The notes under the pieces were generated by a model that was not told the origin of the DNA, searched no databases, and was given only the letters and a program-made list of their open reading frames with translations. The translations under genes and the position numbers were made by a program. A stretch of 64,000 nt of DNA, taken from an uncultured Pirellulaceae bacterium. Lineage in GTDB: Bacteria; Planctomycetota; Planctomycetia; Pirellulales; Pirellulaceae. Each line of letters opens with the position of its first letter. Within the stretch, counting starts at the first letter, position 1. Of the stretch, positions 62,641 to 64,000 are shown piece after piece. Location: the NCBI GenBank assembly GCA_937929805.1, contig CALFUT010000002.1, positions 1 through 64,000 of the forward strand, read 5' to 3'.

Positions 62641-63621
62641 CTACTTCTTGATCGCGGGCCAGTAGCCGACGGCCATGCCGACTAGCAAACCGATCCCGTG
62701 CGCCCAGTTGGCAACGCTGCCCACCAATCCTGCCGAAAACGGGGTCATGCAGAAGAACAACCAAACCAACAGGATGGTCACCGTACCCTGAGTGATAAAC
62801 ATTCCGCTGGAACGATCCACCTGAGAACGGATCCAAATAAATCCAAACAGGCCGTAGACAACTCCCGACATGCCGCCCAAGTGCGTCTGGAAATAAGGGT
62901 TGTTGATATAGGCCCTCGGCGCGATCCCGCCGATCGCTTCTGGCACCGTGCATTGAACGAAATTCGAAATAATCGCCGCTGCCAACACCAGCATGCCTAG
63001 GCTCAATGCTCCATAGCGGTTCTCGATCATGCGACCGAACTGATGGAGCCACATCATGTTAAACAAGATGTGAAAAACGCCGTAGTGAATAAACACCGGT
63101 GTCACCAGCCGCCACAGCTCTCCTTTTTTTACGTTGGTAAGACGAACCCCTAGGCTGTCGCGATCAGCTGCTAGTAACTCGTTCGGCACAGGAGGAGCGA
63201 TCGAAACGAACTGCAATGCTTGATACGCGACGCTGTCGTGGGACTCGCCAAACTCCGTCAGCAAGAAAACGATTGCACACAGCGCGATCAGCAACACCGT
63301 CAGCGGGCTTTTTTTTTGGACCTGCCCACTCTGCACCTTCACGATATTCTTCTGCATCCGCTTTCGCTGCAAAGCTTCCTCACGAGCGATCGCATCCGCT
63401 TCCTTGATCGCTTCGTCGTATTTGCCTGCTGTCGGATTGGTCAGAAAATCGGCGAACTCTGTCTTCGCTTCATCCAATAGATCTTCATCCCGGACCCAGA
63501 CCTCGTAGCCCTGCTCTTCCCCACCGATTGGCTCAACCTTCACTTTGATGCCCTTCGTCATCAGCCAAGCGACCAACCGAGTCGTGTGATCAGAGCTGTC
63601 AATTTCACCGAGTAGTCTCAT
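62641..63621 (-). CDS. Rhomboid family intramembrane serine protease
   Basis: 326 residues. The N-terminal ~95 residues are a cytoplasmic domain with a DEDLLDEAKTEF segment (GlpG-like), then a membrane core of six or seven helices. The catalytic Ser is in LGGMSGVVYGLFGF (GxSG) and the His in NWAHGIGLLVG. PVFIHYGVFHILFNMMWL holds the usual HxxxN region. It cleaves membrane proteins within the bilayer. It has no gene within its own operon and converges with TIGR03009 at 58 bp. Confidence 0.92.
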   Translation of the reverse strand: MRLLGEIDSSDHTTRLVAWLMTKGIKVKVEPIGGEEQGYEVWVRDEDLLDEAKTEFADFLTNPTAGKYDEAIKEADAIAREEALQRKRMQKNIVKVQSGQVQKKSPLTVLLIALCAIVFLLTEFGESHDSVAYQALQFVSIAPPVPNELLAADRDSLGVRLTNVKKGELWRLVTPVFIHYGVFHILFNMMWLHQFGRMIENRYGALSLGMLVLAAAIISNFVQCTVPEAIGGIAPRAYINNPYFQTHLGGMSGVVYGLFGFIWIRSQVDRSSGMFITQGTVTILLVWLFFCMTPFSAGLVGSVANWAHGIGLLVGMAVGYWPAIKK

Positions 63622-63889
63622 GGAACAGATTACTTTCGTACGGTTTTGGTGGGATTACGGAATCGAGTCCCTAAACGCTATCACTTCATGACAGCAGAAA
63701 TCATAGGCGAAACTCGCATTAACCGAACTTGAGCGATCGAGCGAATTCCGGGATGGTACGGACGATTATCGATCATGTCCGCAACCAATGTAAGCCGTAT
63801 CGACGTCTCGCCAGAAGGCCTCCTACGCTGCACCGGAAAATCGGGCCTTCTCCGCCGTCCTTGTCGCTTGTCCTGCCGCACCATCAAAC

Positions 63890-64000
63890 ATGACTCACGA
63901 CCCAACCACACCATCCGAAACCGACACCGCTAGGCATCAGGTTGCCGTGCCTCCGGTTGCCACATCGGACGCGGCCGCCAAAGCGGATCGCAGACGAAAT
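63890..64000 (+). CDS. Start of an unidentified gene, truncated by the window edge
   Basis: An ATG at 63890 opens a frame of 37 codons to the window end (MTHDPTTPSETDTARHQV), polar and Pro/Thr/Ala-rich. It is divergent from the rhomboid gene with a ~270-bp gap. The visible part cannot be assigned to a family; a disordered N-terminal tail of a membrane or regulatory protein is plausible. Confidence 0.4.
   Translation, partial: MTHDPTTPSETDTARHQVAVPPVATSDAAAKADRRRN

Overview
The window reads as a planctomycete chromosome, most likely Pirellulaceae (Rhodopirellula/Blastopirellula-like). Pointers are two DUF1559 proteins with prepilin-type N-termini, a TIGR03009 (planctomycete-specific) secreted protein, a PAPS-type sulfotransferase, a GH16 glucanase with dockerin-like EF-hand repeats, an EF-Tu with an aberrant switch I, an EF-G resembling the spd type, and dispersed GC-rich hairpin repeats. 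This is inference from family content; no 16S gene is present. Coding density is high with no prophage, IS element, rRNA or CRISPR array.

Region 1 (1-8657) is a purine-catabolism block. A partial xanthine dehydrogenase small subunit diverges from a rightward series: allantoate amidohydrolase, ureidoglycine aminohydrolase, uricase, an allantoinase fused to OHCU decarboxylase, HIU hydrolase, a ketol-acid-reductoisomerase-like protein with replaced catalytic residues, and an M20 hydrolase. These enzymes cover xanthine to ureidoglycolate. The KARI-like and M20 proteins sit where a ureidoglycolate-consuming step is missing. Small inverted repeats lie between some genes.

Region 2 (8821-16740) has a small coiled-coil protein, two conserved hypotheticals, an SNF2 helicase, a sulfotransferase, metG, a thioredoxin-like lipoprotein/secreted protein and a three-copy ~122-bp tandem repeat. 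Region 3 (16758-20359, leftward) is a small fatty-acid/polyketide-like cluster: thioesterase, ketosynthase, two FabZ-fold proteins (one without catalytic His), and an ACP with a large internal insertion. Region 4 (20610-29642) holds ptsI, an OmpW-like protein, thioredoxin, a TauE/SafE permease, a tiny zinc-ribbon protein, a DUF1559 protein, HemP and RecQ.

Region 5 (29796-48760, leftward) is the classical information-processing supercluster in transcription order: tRNA-Thr(UGU)-Tyr-Gly(UCC)-Thr(GGU)-tuf-tRNA-Trp-secE-nusG-rplK-rplA-rplJ-rplL-rpoB-rpoC-rpsL-rpsG-fusA. Unusual points are the EF-Tu switch I, a 97-residue acidic NusG extension, and three C-terminal helix-hairpin-helix-like repeats on RpoC. 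Strong hairpins lie between rplL and rpoB, and a terminator-like hairpin separates rpsG from fusA.

Region 6 (49486-64000) begins with a sigma-70 factor carrying three N-terminal helix-turn-helix segments. It then has a secreted protein, the GH16 glucanase with tandem operator-like repeats upstream, two overlapping purine nucleoside phosphorylase paralogues, a DUF1559-VTC-DUF4956-HlyD group, a TIGR03009 protein, a rhomboid protease and the start of a further gene at the right edge.
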